Source: Cocos nucifera (taxonomy: Eukaryota; Streptophyta; Magnoliopsida; Arecales; Arecaceae). Taken from it: a DNA stretch of 64,000 bases. Where the stretch lies: assembly GCA_006176705.1 (NCBI GenBank), contig QRFJ01000007.1:3955840-4019839 (forward strand), in the 5' to 3' direction. The stretch's first letter is position 1, and each line of letters starts with the position of its first letter. Below the pieces are notes generated by a model. It was not told where the DNA came from. It saw only the letters and a list, made by a program, of their open reading frames with translations, and made no database searches. Positions 49,701-63,887 of this stretch are shown here, piece after piece. Position numbers and translations under genes: made by a program.

Positions 49701-51795
49701 TGGCAGGACTTTGGGATAGATAACAAAGTGTGCAAACTATGGAAGGGTTGAATTTAGAAATCTCTCTTTGGATGGGTTAGTTTTGAGACTCGGTCTATGG
49801 TGGTCAAGTTTGGTGGCTGTTTCTAAGTTCTAGGTCTCTGAAGATTCTATGAACGTGTTTGATGGCAAATGAGGACCAAATAATCCTTACAAAGGGAGGT
49901 TGATGAGGTGCTAACGGTGTGGTTGAGATTCAATAAAGATCAGCTGTAGTTCTGGGGGGCCAGGTTTGAATTAGATTTTAATCAGGTTATCGACAATTTG
50001 TCAACCCTAGGTTGGGCTGAGGTCTCGGAACCCATGCTCCTTATCTTAGGAGATCTTATAAGCCTAAGAAGAAATCTGCTGATTTGTCCTTGTCTCATTC
50101 TTAGAGAAGAGTTTTCACTCATCTTGATTCTGCAGAATTGCAATGAGGATTATGTTTGGGCAAGACAATGTTTTATGGCAGCAGAGTAGGTGAACCTCCT
50201 CTCTGCCCACCTCTGTTCCGGTATTTGGGATAAAACTCTTCTCTAAGGCCCTGTCTAATAAATTTGAACGTCTATCATCCAGTTTTATAAAGTCAAACAA
50301 ATTTTCTAGCATTAAGCAGGAAAAGGGAAGGGCATTTTTAGGATTTCAAAGATGGGGATCACTTTTAAGGTACTTCCTTTTCTTTGAGCCAGATAAAAAT
50401 ATTCGGTTATCTAGGTTGAATAATAATAATTATTATTTTTTAAGGTTACAGAGGAATGAGTACTTATTCATTTATTCAAAATTTCTGGATAAACTTGTGC
50501 GGGAAACTAAGAAAGGCTAGGATGTTCTCTGGCAACAATATTAATCTGCTGCTGTCTGTCAGGAGCCTTTACTCTCTTTATAATGCTTGAGTGAATGAGT
50601 TTGTGGATACAAACATCGTGTCCTATTGGTCTTATCCTTTGCATCGTACTCTCAGAATTTATCAACCAGCTAGCCTATTTGCTAAAACGGTGATCTTTTG
50701 CCAAAATTAATATTCATTGTTTGTAAGCATCAACGTTGACTAAGCATCTACTAATAATCTTTTTCCGCACTTCAAAGAAGTAAATTGGGACATAATGTTC
50801 CTGTGCCGTTTCCTGTAGATGTAGTTTATGATTTTTGAATATGATGATCGGTGGCTGTCTGCCTCCTTTCAACAAATGAAAACGAATGCAATGTTCTGAA
50901 TATTAATTGTTCATAGAAATCAACTTGGTGATGTTGCAATGCTTTCATGTATTAATATTTGTCAGAAATTGTAATCTTGCTACTGAAAATTGATATGACC
51001 AACCAAGAAAGTTTTCAAGATCAAGTTATTCTATATCTAATTTTATTAAACCAGGTTATTTTATATCTCAATATATCAGATGATGAATCACACTCTATAG
51101 GTTGGTGAGTTGATATATTTGCATCTTCAACCACCGTCAAGGCTATCATGGGCTTTTTAAGTAAAGGCTACGCATGCATGCATATGATCTCAAATGAATC
51201 AAATAACAAGCAACCACAAGGATAGGCACGACAATTTTTACTAAATATATTTGTGCAAGCATATTTTGCAATAACAGGTTGGACTTACTTCATATCAAGC
51301 GTGCATTACCGCGTCTCTGGTTGAAGGCATGCTTATTTTGTGGTTCCATCCTGTAAGTGCAGGTATCGTGCCATCACTAGTGCTTACTATCGAGGAGCTG
51401 TAGGTGCACTGCTTGTATACGATGTTACTCGGCATGCTACATTTGAGTGTGTTGAACGTTGGCTGAAGGAGTTGAGGGACCACACAGATCCCAGTGTAGT
51501 TGTCATGCTCGTTGGTAACAAGTCCGACCTCCGTCATCTTGTTGCTGTTTCCACTGAAGATGGAAAGGCTTTTGCTGAGAGGGAATCACTCTTTTTCATG
51601 GAGACATCGGCATTAGAATCAACAAATGTGGATAATGCTTTTGCGGAGGTTCTGACTCAGATTTACCAAATTGTCAGCAAGAAAGCAGTGGAGGCAGGTG
51701 ATGGTGCAGCATCTGCTTTCCCCAGTAAAGGAGAGAGAATAGATGTGAAAGATGATGTATCTGCACTGAAGAAATCTGGCTGCTGCTCTGGTTAG
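46714..51795 (+). CDS. RABA1-type (RAB11 family) small GTPase, 2 exons, 218 aa
   Basis: Exon 1 is 46714-46937 and exon 2 is 51363-51795 (657 nt), separated by a 4425-bp GT-AG intron that splits the Arg codon after DTAGQE. RABA GTPases direct trans-Golgi/recycling-endosome traffic to the plasma membrane and cell plate. All GTP-binding motifs are intact: P-loop GDSGVGKS 21-28, switch I around TIGVEFATR, DTAGQ 69-73, NKSD 127-130, ETSAL 155-159. The C-terminal CCSG (215-218) supplies the two cysteines for geranylgeranylation. The N-terminal AYRSEDDYDYLFKVVLIGDS and the KAVEAGDGAAS-type hypervariable tail fit the RABA1 subclass; the exact letter cannot be given. The start is the first ATG of the frame that aligns with RABA1 proteins, in context ggagATGGCGG. 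Confidence 0.95.
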
Positions 51796-54700
51796 CAAAG
51801 GTGACGCTGCACAATATTTAATTTCTTTATTTAGCCCATGCTTTGTGTTTCTGCACAACATTTTTCATGGTGGATTTTAGACCACCATTTTGTGGGACTG
51901 ATGTGCTTGAAATTGAATACATCGGGATTTTCTTACGTTTAATACTGGGATTCTGAAATCATGAAGAAATATATTTTAAGATTCATTGCCGCTCCTCGCA
52001 ATTGCAATGATCGGTGGTGCAGAGATTTTGTGTTGAGAATTTAAAACAATCTACATATATAAAGGAATAGGTCGTGCATGCTTGTTGCGTAGAGTAGGTA
52101 AAATTCTAGGGGACTTTGTTTACCGTCTCCAGGACCAATTTTCTTTTCATTCGTCGTAAGGTTTAAAGAAATGAAAAAGTACGGAACTCATAGAGTTGAC
52201 GGTCGGTTGCATATGTAACAGGTTTCACTTGATGGAAACAGCACCCCGTGATAAAATTTAAATTTACCAAGACTAAATTTTGTCGTCAAAGGTTTAAGAC
52301 GAAAATAAAGACACATGTGGTTGTGGATGAGAAGGCAACGAGTAGAATTACAAATGACGGTCATAGAGATGAGATCTTTGTGCTGGATGGATAACAAATA
52401 TTGGAAGAGTAGAGTGGATGAGGGCAAGGGTAAGATTGCCTGAGGTTCCTTTGAATATATAAAATTTTTCGCTGATTAGAGGTGTCATTAGAGATTTTGC
52501 AATCTGACAATATGTTCAAGTGTCGATGGAAGGTTGGGGAAACCTGAGGCAGGTATTTGAATAATTTGAAACCAGGCAAGTAGACACTTACGATGGGATT
52601 TCAGGTATCAATTCTTGGGATTACTCATGTCATTCAAAAAAAAATCAAAATGTGAGATGCGAAAGCTTAGCTTCTTTTACAAGTTAACGAAAATTCTATT
52701 GTTCTAGAGGCCAAGATGTAGGACGGAAGATTACCTGGATGGCATGCAGCATGTCTCCTTTTCTTTTGTCCTATCCCCTTCGTCGTTCTCTCGATTTGTT
52801 TTTGTCAAAGCTTCCAAGGGTGATGAGGACCGCTTTATCTAGACCTTGACCGAGAAGAAATTTGGCAATGTCCGATGTCTCGTCTGGTTGGAGGTACTGG
52901 GGATTCTGTATCTGAATGGAAATGGGGGAGGGGTTGGTGGAGAAGGGAGGCCAGAGCAGCGAGCGCGTTCCGAGTTGGTGTTTTTCTGAAGTGCTTCCCA
53001 AAGGTGAACAGAGACTTGACCCAAGTGGTCACTCTGCCCCGTTTGGAGGAGCCCGGCTTTAGAATCAACTGAGGTGCCCTGGGATTATTAAATTCTTATT
53101 ATGAGCACGTTGTGATGCATACGTGCAATATGCCGTGTGAGAAAGTATCGATGGCTGCAATTTCGTCGAGAGGTCATGAGAAGTGGACCCAAACTTTCAT
53201 ATAGCGTGGAGACCTTGAGCACCAAATTTATTACTAAAGTGTGATGAGGCCAGCTTCAAGTTGAGAGTGGAGGCATCCACATGAATCGCATGTTGAGTGG
53301 GAGAACATGCCACCTAATTACCCTCTTTGTTTATATGTGTAAAGAAATATATCGGTAATTGAAGTACAGGGGCTTGGAATCTTCAATAATTGGAGTAACA
53401 TCAAGTAAAGGTAAACTCAAAGTTAGGTATGGGATCTAGATATAACACCTAAAGTGGGTTTGGATTGGATGTGAATAATGACATGCTCTGCTTCAAACCC
53501 GATCAAATACAATATGACCTTAATTCATCCTTCGGTTCAATCGACATATGATAGCCGTTATAGCTCCATTCGATTCAGTCCTCCTTCCCCCCTTTGCCCT
53601 AGCTACACTCTGCCCAGCATAGCACTCTTCCAGCAATCTGATACTAGACACTTCATCATCGATTTTGAAGGACAATACAAGTATTCTAGGGGATAATATC
53701 AATTTGGTCATTCCAGTGGTAATTCTTTTATCCGATGCTGCACTCTTTTATCCCTTCCTGCTCATTCTTCCACTTCTCTATTCCTCCATGCGCTACACTC
53801 TTTCATCTATCCAACATCGGACACCCCATTAATCATGAAGCTCATCACTTTCATTGGTGATTCTTTCTTCTTCAATTCTAGGTTTAGGGTTTATGCTTTC
53901 TTACCTAGGTTTTTGAATTTTCTCATCTTACAAACTCTTTGATAGGTCCGTTTATTTCTTATAGTTCCATTTGTTTCTCTATCTTACTTTTATTTTTTTC
54001 AAAAGAGTAGTCCGTAGATATATGTGGAGAGAGAGAAAGAGAGGGAGAGAGAGCAATGACCGATCGAGATGGAGATGGGTGCTGGTGATATTTGTATTAT
54101 GTCAGGGGGTTATATCTCCCACATGATCTACTTGATGTTGTAATTGATTCTTATTGGTTGGTGGTGGTTTGCACCATCTTTCACTTTGCTATCTTGTATG
54201 ACATTAGATGGGAGCACTTCTTGCCTCATGATTACTAGTCGATCATGTTAAAGGCCACCAATTTGGTAGAGTACTCATCTAGTTATTTTTTGGTTCTCTC
54301 TTGATATCATTGATTGGCGTTGCAAGAAAAATCAATGAAATATGTGATTGATATTTTGGTCATATATTAGGGGTTGGTGTCCTTGGTTAAACTTAGATGT
54401 CCTTAGATCTATGCCATCAATTTGATAGGTTACTGTGAACCGTTAGATTGAAACATACCCTTTTTTCTATTTTTCAAAAAAAATTATTTCGATTTTGCCG
54501 TAGTCCACAACTTCATGGTATCTTATCTAAACTAGCTCATTTTGTCTTTCTGATTTATCTTAGTCCACAAGTTCATGGTACCTGACTTGATCTAACTCAT
54601 CTTGTCTATCTGATCCGCCGTAAGATGTCTTATTTACTTTACCTTATTTGATTCGAGATATACATGAGAATTGCGAGGTGGATATAAGAATTGGCTGATG

Positions 54701-57422
54701 TAACCCATATTTAATCCATTGCCATCCCTACCCAAAAATCTTGCTTCAAGGGTGAGCATTTGGACGTATCAAAATTATAAGACAAAGCTTTTGCTATTGA
54801 AAAAGAAAGAAGTTTTGGTTTTAAAACCCCATAAAAAGAAATTTTGATTGATGATGCAGCCATATATTATTTACTCCGATCTTTTGTAATATTTTTTTTT
54901 GTAAGGAATCATATAGATATATATTTAGTTATTATTTGTTAGAAAGATTTTGAATATTTTTATAGAGTCAATAAAATTTAAATAATATATTTTGACTAAT
55001 TTTTCTTTTGGATGAGATGGAAATAAACGCGGGGTTTTCACGATAAGGATTGCAGATGTAAAATCTTGGATGCCTTATATTACAAGACTTACTTTATGGT
55101 GGCTATTGTATTTTATAAAGTTAATCAAAGTCGGGCTCAGCACTCAGACATGCAAAACTATTGGATCATTGCCGCCCAAAATTCATAAGAATCAGGCCTG
55201 AAATATTTAGCTTAGATGGAAATATGTATCACTAGTGATTTAACCTTTGTTTTCTCGTTAAAATTTCAATTCATCATACAACCACCGTTCTGTCATTTAT
55301 CGTGTTTGAACGTGCATGTAGTAAACTAGAAAACATTTAGCAGCAACAACATCCAATAGAATAATAGCATAACAAGGCCATCATATGAGCTTGGAGAATT
55401 CCCTCCCAGCCAAGCGACGGCTTTACAACTCGGACGAACCTCCTTCGGTATTCGGATTTGGGACAGCCATGTGGAGCGATCATGGTTCACCTACCCTATA
55501 AATATAATCCCATGTTTTGTTTTACGTGCTTATCCATTTGGTGGCTCCTCTTCCTGCGACCAGAAAAGTGTATGCTGGAATAACTATTTGTTTTTTTTTT
55601 TTTTTTTTTGGTAGCTTAATAATTATTTGTTCGGTAAACAATTGCTACCGTGGTAGCTTTCACTGTTTTCAGTGAAGCTGGCCTTTAACGATGCTGGTGG
55701 TAACACCTTTCTGATTCACATGCGATGGATGGCGTTGCAGAAGGAAGGCATGTATCTTTGGTCCGTGAGTCAAGAAATGTTCTGATTTATATAGGATGGA
55801 ATATTCTTTTTTTAAAAAATAAAATTATGAGATCTAAAATAGTTAACACCTAATTGATCAAGATGGTTGAGATCGAAGCAGATAATATCTTACGCATACG
55901 AGAATAGAAACCAATGCAGCCATCCGATCTCTTGATTATAACATTTGGTACTAAAACAAGGACCGCCTCTTGCCCATGTGTCAACCTCCAATCATTCTTC
56001 TTGATTGGAGGGGTTAGCTGTTACGGGAGGAAGGCATCGGTTGTGAGTAGTGAATGAATATAATGGAATCTAATCTGCAGTAAATTAGGGTATTGTGCCC
56101 TTTGCTTAATTTCATTTGACAAATGATCATAAGGTGGAACATAGTACGTACTCGTGGATCAAACTTAATACTTATTGCGGATGTGGATCATGAACTAGTC
56201 TGAAGTTTTTTTAACACCTCTAACATGCATGTATGTGTTAGAAACTGGTCTGGAGTTTTACGTGCATGAAGTAAATCTGATCGAAGCTTGTATGCTGTCT
56301 TCTCGTTCATGCCTGAGAGACGCTAAATTTGTATGCAATCTGGGTAGAACATCTGATCGAAGCCTTTGGTCTAGAAAGAATGGAGCGATGCCACCTCTCA
56401 TGAATTGGAAAAAGACCCTCGGCCATTGCTAGGCTCAGCTTTCCTTTTCGGCTAAATTTCTTCAAGTATTGAAGGAAAATCTTGATCGATCCTTCGAACA
56501 TAGCGTTTGCTTACTGCTATATGAAACAACTCCCACTCGGCAAAATTATCTTATTAAAAAACTTTGAACAAAATAAAAGAAAAGAAGTTCGGCAAGAAAA
56601 TGGTTTTATGCTAAAATAATATACAACCTTGAATTTGGGCGGTTGCAAGATGCTTTTTAGCATTCCTAATGTGATGGAAAGGGTCAACAAGGAATAGGTT
56701 CAAATTATGCATGATATAACTTTTATATGAGTTATAATTCATGATATGCCCTAAAATTGGTATTTATTTTATTTTCCCATGCTACAAAATTCTTGAGTAT
56801 TCCAATTGCTTTGGTTATTGATGGATGTTCAATCTTCGGACTAGCAAGCTTTTCATCGTTCATGTCTGATGTAAGTTGAACAAGAAATGCAAAATTATTA
56901 ACAAAATATTAGAGTTTCTAATGTTTCTCGTTTTAGGATTTTTGAAGTATTATGAAATTTTGACCCAAGGACAATGATACATCAAATATCATAGAACAGT
57001 ATGCATGGTTTCTTGTGATATTTGAATTATGCCCGTAGCTGCTTCCTGAAAAATAATTTGGGATATCTGAGAACGCGGCATTTTTCTTATTGAAATTACG
57101 CCCGTTACCTCCTCAAGCGAGTGGGTGATGGCGTTTGGGAAAATGCATTCGGCTTGTGCGCGGAAAAGTCGAGACACGTGACGGAAATAGCCAAGCTAAT
57201 TGAATGCCATCGGCCCACCATGGCGGCACACGCAAGAGAGGTCGATGGCCGGCCGGCCGAAGCATCCCCCAATGCATGTAAACAGAAATTAAATAAATGA
57301 CCAAACCCGTTAGATTTGAGCTCCCATTCCCAAAAAAAAAAGAAAAAAAAAAAGAAAAAAGGAAAAAGAAAATTTGAAATCGGAAAAAAGAAACTATATT
57401 ACGTGAAAATATCGAGAGAGAG
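51796..57422. other. Intergenic region between RABA1 and WRKY genes
   Basis: The start is the 3' UTR of the RAB gene. The rest has no recognisable gene. Notable low-complexity parts are a GA-rich run at about 54024-54053, T8-9 at 54892, and T19-20 at 55590-55610. Frames at 52771-53072 and 53478-53696 are compositional. 57330-57420 becomes increasingly A-rich and leads into the poly(A) tract. Confidence 0.5.
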
Positions 57423-57749
<327 letters not shown>

Positions 57750-57819
57750 AAGACGGACCATAATCGTACGGCGCACGCCACCCCGTCATCAAATCTCCCC
57801 CACCTTGATCGCCACCGCC

Positions 57820-58829
57820 TCATCCGGTACTCCCGCACCACGAGGCCGGCGCCAGCCGCGCTTCCTCTCGCCGGAATACCACCGCGCACTCCGGCAGCTC
57901 CCCGAGCCCGGCGAACATCCCGTCCTCCTCCCCATCCCCTATCTCTTCGCCGCCGCAATCGTCCGGGAGCCCCAACCGTCCGCCGGCGAAGATCGAGCCG
58001 TAAAGCAGATCCTCCGCGGCCGCCGGAGGCGAGGCGGAGGAGGGGGATCCTACGTCGGAGAACCACCGGAATTCGTCGTGGATCATGAGGGACGGCTCTC
58101 CTCCGATAAGATCGGAGAACTTTTGGTCCAGATCGGCCGATTCCGGCGGGCTCTCCTCCTCGACGGGCGGCGCTGCTGCCGGCGGAGGAGGCTTGGGGTG
58201 TTGGTGATGGTTCTTGGGGAGGGGCCAGGGGTGGTTGTGGTCGAAGGAGTAGGTGACGACGAGCATGGTGGGGTCCACCCGGCTCCTTTCCACCTGCTTC
58301 CTCGCCGGGCAACCCTTGGTGCTGCTACACCTATAGTACCCCCTGCATCCAATTTATACCATTAGAGAGATGCGCCTGCTGGGCTAGCGTGCGCCAAGAT
58401 CCCGGCGCGCGATAGTGGTGCGACGGAAGTTACCTCGGGTAAGGGGAGCCCTTGATCGGCTTCTGGCCGTACTTCCTCCAAGCCCAGGAGTCCGTTGGCG
58501 GAGCTCCCTCGCCGCCGGCGCCGCCTTTGGGCCGCGATCCTCCGTCGCCGGAGATGGGCACAGACACCACTCGCTTCTGGACCGACCGCCGGTTGCTGTC
58601 GATATTTATTTTTTTAAAAAAAAAATATAAACACAAATAAAGAAGGGAAATTAAAATCTAAAAGAGTTCCGCCGGAACGACGGACACACCTTCTCTTCTG
58701 GGAGGAAGGGTGGGGTTGGACCGCTTTGGTGTCGCCGGACGGGCTCGGGGCGTTATTCTCGGACGCTATTCCAACCTCCTCGGGCTCGGAATTACGTGGC
58801 TTGGTGCTGCACCGGCCGTCCATGATCAT
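57820..58829 (-). CDS. Group IIe WRKY transcription factor (WRKY65/69-like), 3 exons, 274 aa
   Basis: Exons in transcript order: 58829-58690, 58595-58434, 58342-57820 (825 nt, GT-AG). WRKY factors bind W-box DNA (TTGAC core) in stress, defence and senescence programmes. The heptad WRKYGQK is at residues 86-92 and the zinc ligands are C106, C112, H136, H138 (C-x5-C-x23-H-x-H). KRVVSVPISGDGGSRPK upstream and VERSRVDPTMLVVTYSFDHN downstream fit group IIe. The intron splits the Arg of PYPR, the conserved R-type position. After the domain come a Pro-rich linker, an acidic stretch (EEIGDGEEDG) and an LGELPECAVVFRR block typical of this subgroup. ATG codons stand at 58829 and 58823 in frame; the first is used. 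The long frame running through the domain into the poly(T) tract is an artefact. Confidence 0.93.
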
Positions 58830-60721
58830 TGTTCCCACGAGACCGGAATTAATCGCTATCCCTTGATCCCTCCGTACATGAACAAAGAGGCAAAAAATTG
58901 TGCCAACCAAAAGAAGGAAGGAGAGAGAGGAGGAATAGTGGAATAGGATTGCACAAGGCCGGCTTTGTGGGGAGGCTATATGGTGGCAGATGGGGCAGTT
59001 CTAATAGTCATTGTTTGCATCTATCGATGGAGAACCAAACTAAAGAGATTGGTTGAATTTTATACACGAGGTTTTGGACACTTGCGAGGGGTCCAGACTC
59101 CAGAGGGCCGAGGCGAGGAGAGAAGGATGTGGGGGAAACGGCCAAACTAAACTATTGAAACATATGAGAGCGACCCCTTCCCCATTTCCTATTTGGATTT
59201 GTTAATATATCAACACATATCTTATGGGAAAAACGAGGTGGGATCCGGCACATGATCTCTGCATATTATAACCTTGTCATTCTCTCCGTCTATCTCAGAT
59301 AGCACAACAAGTCCTCCAATTCCTCGAGTAATACGTACCAAAGCTGGAGATGAGGAATCACCGTTCCATCACGTGCTTTTTAACTGTGGAGTGGGGTTGT
59401 ACCAGATTGTTAAATGGTGGCATTCATTGGTGAACTCGAAGATGGTTGGCTGGTCTGACTTCGAGCTTCCAGTAGGACCCAATGGATCCAAGCTCGTGTC
59501 CCGGCGGAAATGAGCCTGGTAACGTAAAAACGGTAGGCCCTACTGGGCATGGAGATGTAAAGACGACCGTTAGTGCTGCAGGTTACCACTTCCTGCATTG
59601 ACGGAAGAGAGAGCACTTACATACATAGAGAGAGAGAGAGAGAGGGTGTGGGGGGCTCAGAGAAAATGAAGACCGATCAATCACTCGAATTATCCTATAC
59701 ATCCATCCATATGAAAAGTTGCACGGAGTTATGGCAGCATACTCCAATCGTTTTTTATATTCTATTTTTTAATATATATTCCACCTCACTTATTGACTTG
59801 TTGCCAATTAAAAAATTTTTAATCACCTTCTCTGTCTTAATTTGTCAAACCTCTTGTTTCTTAATTCAACGAGGGGAAGTTTCCTCATGCTTTCATGTTC
59901 ACAGCGACGCGGCACCTCCATTTATAAAAGTCGGGTGGTTTTCTGGCATCCCTGGACACCATTTTTATAAGTCAATTACCGAGTCATGCGAGCGGGAATA
60001 ACGGCAGCAATAGCTGTTTCCATTAGGACGAGGAGAGTTGAGGCGAAGTAGGGATCCTAAGGGAGGCATTAGCCTCGCGGTAGGGTGGTGGTGGAGTCCT
60101 GCGAGGAGTTCTCCTGGTAGTACTTGCTCCTTGGCCAAGGCAAGGAAAACTAGCGTTTCCATCAACTTCAGCCCGGGTCCAGCTGGTTAAACTAATGCAA
60201 TGGCTCGTCACGGTGAGGGCGACACCTTGGATCGACCTCATTAGGGTGTCACCGTCTGGCCCTTTATTTTTGATTGAACGAGGGGGCCCACCCAACAGCT
60301 ATCTCTGTAGGTATCTCATAATTTGCTGGAGGCATCGTGTGGTTTGAGGTTGGGCATTTTGAGATCGGAGTAATCGGCAAGTGACTCGAAGAACCCATCA
60401 AGGAGAAATTATTAGATCGATCAAGAGGAGGACCAGTGGATTTGTTCAAAATGTATATGATGGATAACATGATAAATTCTTACTCATATTTTGTTGTCGG
60501 TGAATGATTAATATATAAAATAATGCAGCAAGGGACTATTGGATTGGTCCATTGGATCCGATCCATTTTGTCAGAAGATCTGCATGCTGATCAATCTCTA
60601 TAGTTATGCTGATGTAAAATTGTTAATACATCTAGATTGCATTTGTTTTACGAATAGAATTGGAATCGGCATTACAATCAAAGTTATTGGAATAGGAATC
60701 GGAATGACCATATCTTCGGAT

Positions 60722-60935
60722 GCATTTGGTTCGTGATAAAAGTAGGAATTAGAATCAGGATAAGATTTGAATGCAAGAAAAAAAATAGGAATTGTGTTTG
60801 GATGAATTGAGGCGGTTCTCATTTTCTTATGAAATCAAAATGTGAACTCGACTCTCCTCTAATGAAGTCGGAATGAGAATCATCTATTTTCATTTTTGTT
60901 ATAGAATGCAGCTCATGGTAACCAAATATACCCCT
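60722..60935. mobile_element. MITE-like element
   Basis: It starts gatgcatttggttcgtgata and ends atggtaaccaaatatacccc; tttggtt/aaccaaa form imperfect inverted ends, a pattern common in plant MITEs. The interior is AT-rich and non-coding with ggaatgagaatc words. The preceding 60640-60720 (gcatttgttttacg then repeated ggaatcgga) may be a truncated second copy. The target duplication is not resolved. Confidence 0.4.
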
Positions 60936-61034
60936 AAAGTTTGCTTAGAAATTGAAGCATAAGATGTAGAGAGAGGTGTCATAGAAGGGGGGAAAAAAAC
61001 AAGAAGAAGAAGGCGGCTATCTAGAGATGTAGTA

Positions 61035-62218
61035 AGAGAGCACGTGATCTGGTTATCCCCAAACTAGAGAGATCAACTTGCTTCCAAAATTGAAAGGACA
61101 GTAGATGTTAATATATCATATCGAGTCAAGATTTTTTTTAAAAAAAAAAAAAACAAATGGAGTGCCGCCAATCATTTATTAAGAAATAATGCAAGAGCAA
61201 CGCACGTGATATGCTCACTGTAACAACTTCCAAGATTTAAATGCCGCACTTCATTTGCAGAAGGGATGGAACTGCCGGGCTATAGCCCAAGTAATGTGCC
61301 ATGCCTATGATCCCGAATGTCATGGTAAATTGGTGAAGCGAGCACTGAATGGATGGGTGATGGTTAGCAGTGGCACTAAATGATCCTCATGAGGAGATGA
61401 CACGTAATTAAGGCCATTTGTTTGATGGCCATCTATTTTGTAATAGCGGCCATCAAATGCTGCATGGTACTGCAGTCCAAACAGTATATTGCAGAGCATC
61501 CGTGCTCGGCAATGCTTCATCAAAAATGGTTCCATGTGTCGGAAATATCGGTGGGCTTAAAAGCTAGGAGGGGCTGTTGGTCAAGGCAAGCAGTGGATGG
61601 ACTCTTTGCCGAAATGACTTCAGTGGCTGGACCTGCTAAAGAAAGCACGTGTTCTGGTCATCCCCAATGTCAAGAAATTAACTCGCTTTCTTGCTTCCAA
61701 AATCGAAAGAACAGTAGATATTAGTGCATCATATATATCAAGTCAAGATTTTCTTTTTTGGAAAAAAGAACTAATTGTGGAGCAACACCGATCATTTTCT
61801 AAGAAATAATGGAGAAGAGCAACGCACATGGCTTGCTTACAAAAAAAAGTCCCAAGACTTTAGTTGCAGGAGGGACGGAAGTACTGGGCTATTGCCCAAG
61901 TAATGTGATATGCCCATGATCCTCAAAGTCATATTAGATTAGCGAACTGAATGGCGAATAGATTGGTAATAGTTACTAGTGGCACTTGATGGTTGCCGTC
62001 AAAAGATAATATATAAGGCCATTTTGTTTGATGGCTATCCATCATCTCCTGCGATGCAAACCACAACCACACATTATACAAGGATCCGTGCTATTAAAAA
62101 TGGTGGTACCAGTCAGAAATATCTAAAGGCATTAAAAAAAGGCTACGAGGGGCTGTTGGTCAAGACAAGCTGGTAGATATTGCCGAAATGACTTCATTGG
62201 CCCGACTTGGTAAAGAAA
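61035..62218 (+). repeat. Tandem duplication, two copies of about 600 bp
   Basis: Copy A (about 61035-61640) and copy B (about 61643-62218) share, in order: agcacgtg-tctggt-atcccc, cttgcttccaaaat-gaaag then acagtagat, taagaaataatg, gagcaacgcac, gggctat-gcccaagtaatgt, gaatg, agtggcact, aaggccat-tgtttgatgg, ggggctgttggtcaag and gccgaaatgacttca. Divergence and small indels are obvious, so the duplication is not recent. There is no coding potential. Confidence 0.85.
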
Positions 62219-63887
62219 GAGTCAAGGCTACCAGTTTGCACGCCTGTAGCGACTGGCCAAATCGATACTGTTGCTGGAAACTGATGGTAAAGAGAAACTT
62301 CATGCTCCATAAATCACAGCAAGTACTCCCAATGGAAGCTAGCTAGCTAACTAACTATTCATTCCAAGTGATCAACTAGGGACCAAACATATTGGCCTGA
62401 GTCTAGCCAACTCTAGCATGCATCCAGGAGGTCAACATATGTCAGGCTGGAAGCCAGTTAATTCAAGATGGAGAGAGGGCAGAAATTGTTTAGCCTTCTT
62501 TGTAGCTTCAATATCTTGCAAGATGGGGCAATCTTTCTGTTTGAACTTGGTTGCCTCTTATTATGTAAAATGTCGACATGAGCTGGGAACTTTTGCTAAC
62601 TTAGTGTTGTAACCGAGAAGTCCGATCCTCTTTTTTTTTTCTTTCTTTCTTTCTTTTGATAAATTGAATTTATCAAACCAATCTAGAATAAATATATCCA
62701 TGGCCATAAAAAATAAAATATCTAGCAAAAGGGATATCCATCTCCAATAATTTTGTCTCAAAAATTCCAGTCCTTGATTACCTGCCATTGGTGTGTTGAA
62801 CGATAGCCCATGATTAGAGGGGCCCTATTTGTACAGCGGACGGTGCATCACGGTCTTATTCAATCATAGGCTGTCATGATATGGATGGACGGCATTGATC
62901 GTGGATAGGACCTCTCAGGTTCGCTGTCGAGCTACAGAAGATTGGATGTCATATTGACCCGCCGCGCCGACTTTGCTGATTAACGATGTAGTAGCTGCTT
63001 ATAATATTTAAGTCCTGGGATCAACCTTACAAAAATGCCCAAGAATCGCGATTTTTTTAAGTTAGGATCCAATTATCTGAGGAAGAAATTAACCATCCAT
63101 GAACGCAAGAAGCAATCTCAGGCATGCTAAGCTGCGAGCTTTATTTCAACTCATTGGCTCTTAAAATTTACAGGTGATTGTAACCTATAGATTCGTAATG
63201 GCATCGATGGAGCTGTGTGAAATTTCATGAGCAAGAATCAAACTCATATATTTTTCCCTTTTTCTTTTCTAGAAATCTATCTGTGTCAAGAATAATTGTA
63301 GGATGGTCCTGTAAATCCCTAGTCAAAAGCAATTACCCTCAAGCTTGCTTCTTTTCAACACATCAATTACATTAGGCCGCCGAGACCACTTAATGGTAGG
63401 ATGGTCCTGCTGAACTAAGGCCGCCCCATTACTAATCCTACTCTAGGACAATGGTCTAGGTCTCGTTAGGATTTTTCTTTTCTTCTTCTTCCTTTTCGTA
63501 CAAGAAACTAGCAGAAACAAAAGAGTTACGGTCTCATAGAAGATAAACTAAGAAGGCCTGATATGAACAACTCCATACGCCTCAGCCCGAAGGATTTGAG
63601 CAAAGACGGAATGAAGTTGATCATGATCTAGGTCTTGTTAGTTGAGACACAACGCAACCATCATCTTACATTAGTGGAGAGATTCCACAAGCTTGATGGA
63701 GAATACTCCACTTCCAATGGCTTCCGTTCTATTGAGTCCTTTGTATCTTTTACAAGCATAAATGTGGATACATACATATAGATAATGAAATAAGTAACAA
63801 ACAAATAAATGAACCATACTTACTTGTTATAGCGTTGCTTGGTTACATGCACCCTAAATTTCTAAAATATAGTGTGTAGGCGAATGG

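Larger units (their letters stand above)
58830..63887. other. Intergenic region between WRKY and MIR399
   Basis: 58830 to about 59500 is upstream of the WRKY gene and should hold its promoter (- strand). (AG)n lies at about 59628-59646. A MITE-like repeat lies at 60640-60935 and a large tandem duplication at 61035-62218. A T-rich (TTCT)n run is at 62630-62657. The short phrase taggatggtcctg occurs at 63299 and 63397. No protein gene is recognised. Confidence 0.5.

Noticed and set aside
52771..53072. Four overlapping frames near 53 kb
   Set aside because: All are short, on both strands, and without domain or splice support; treated as chance in a locally GC-richer patch.
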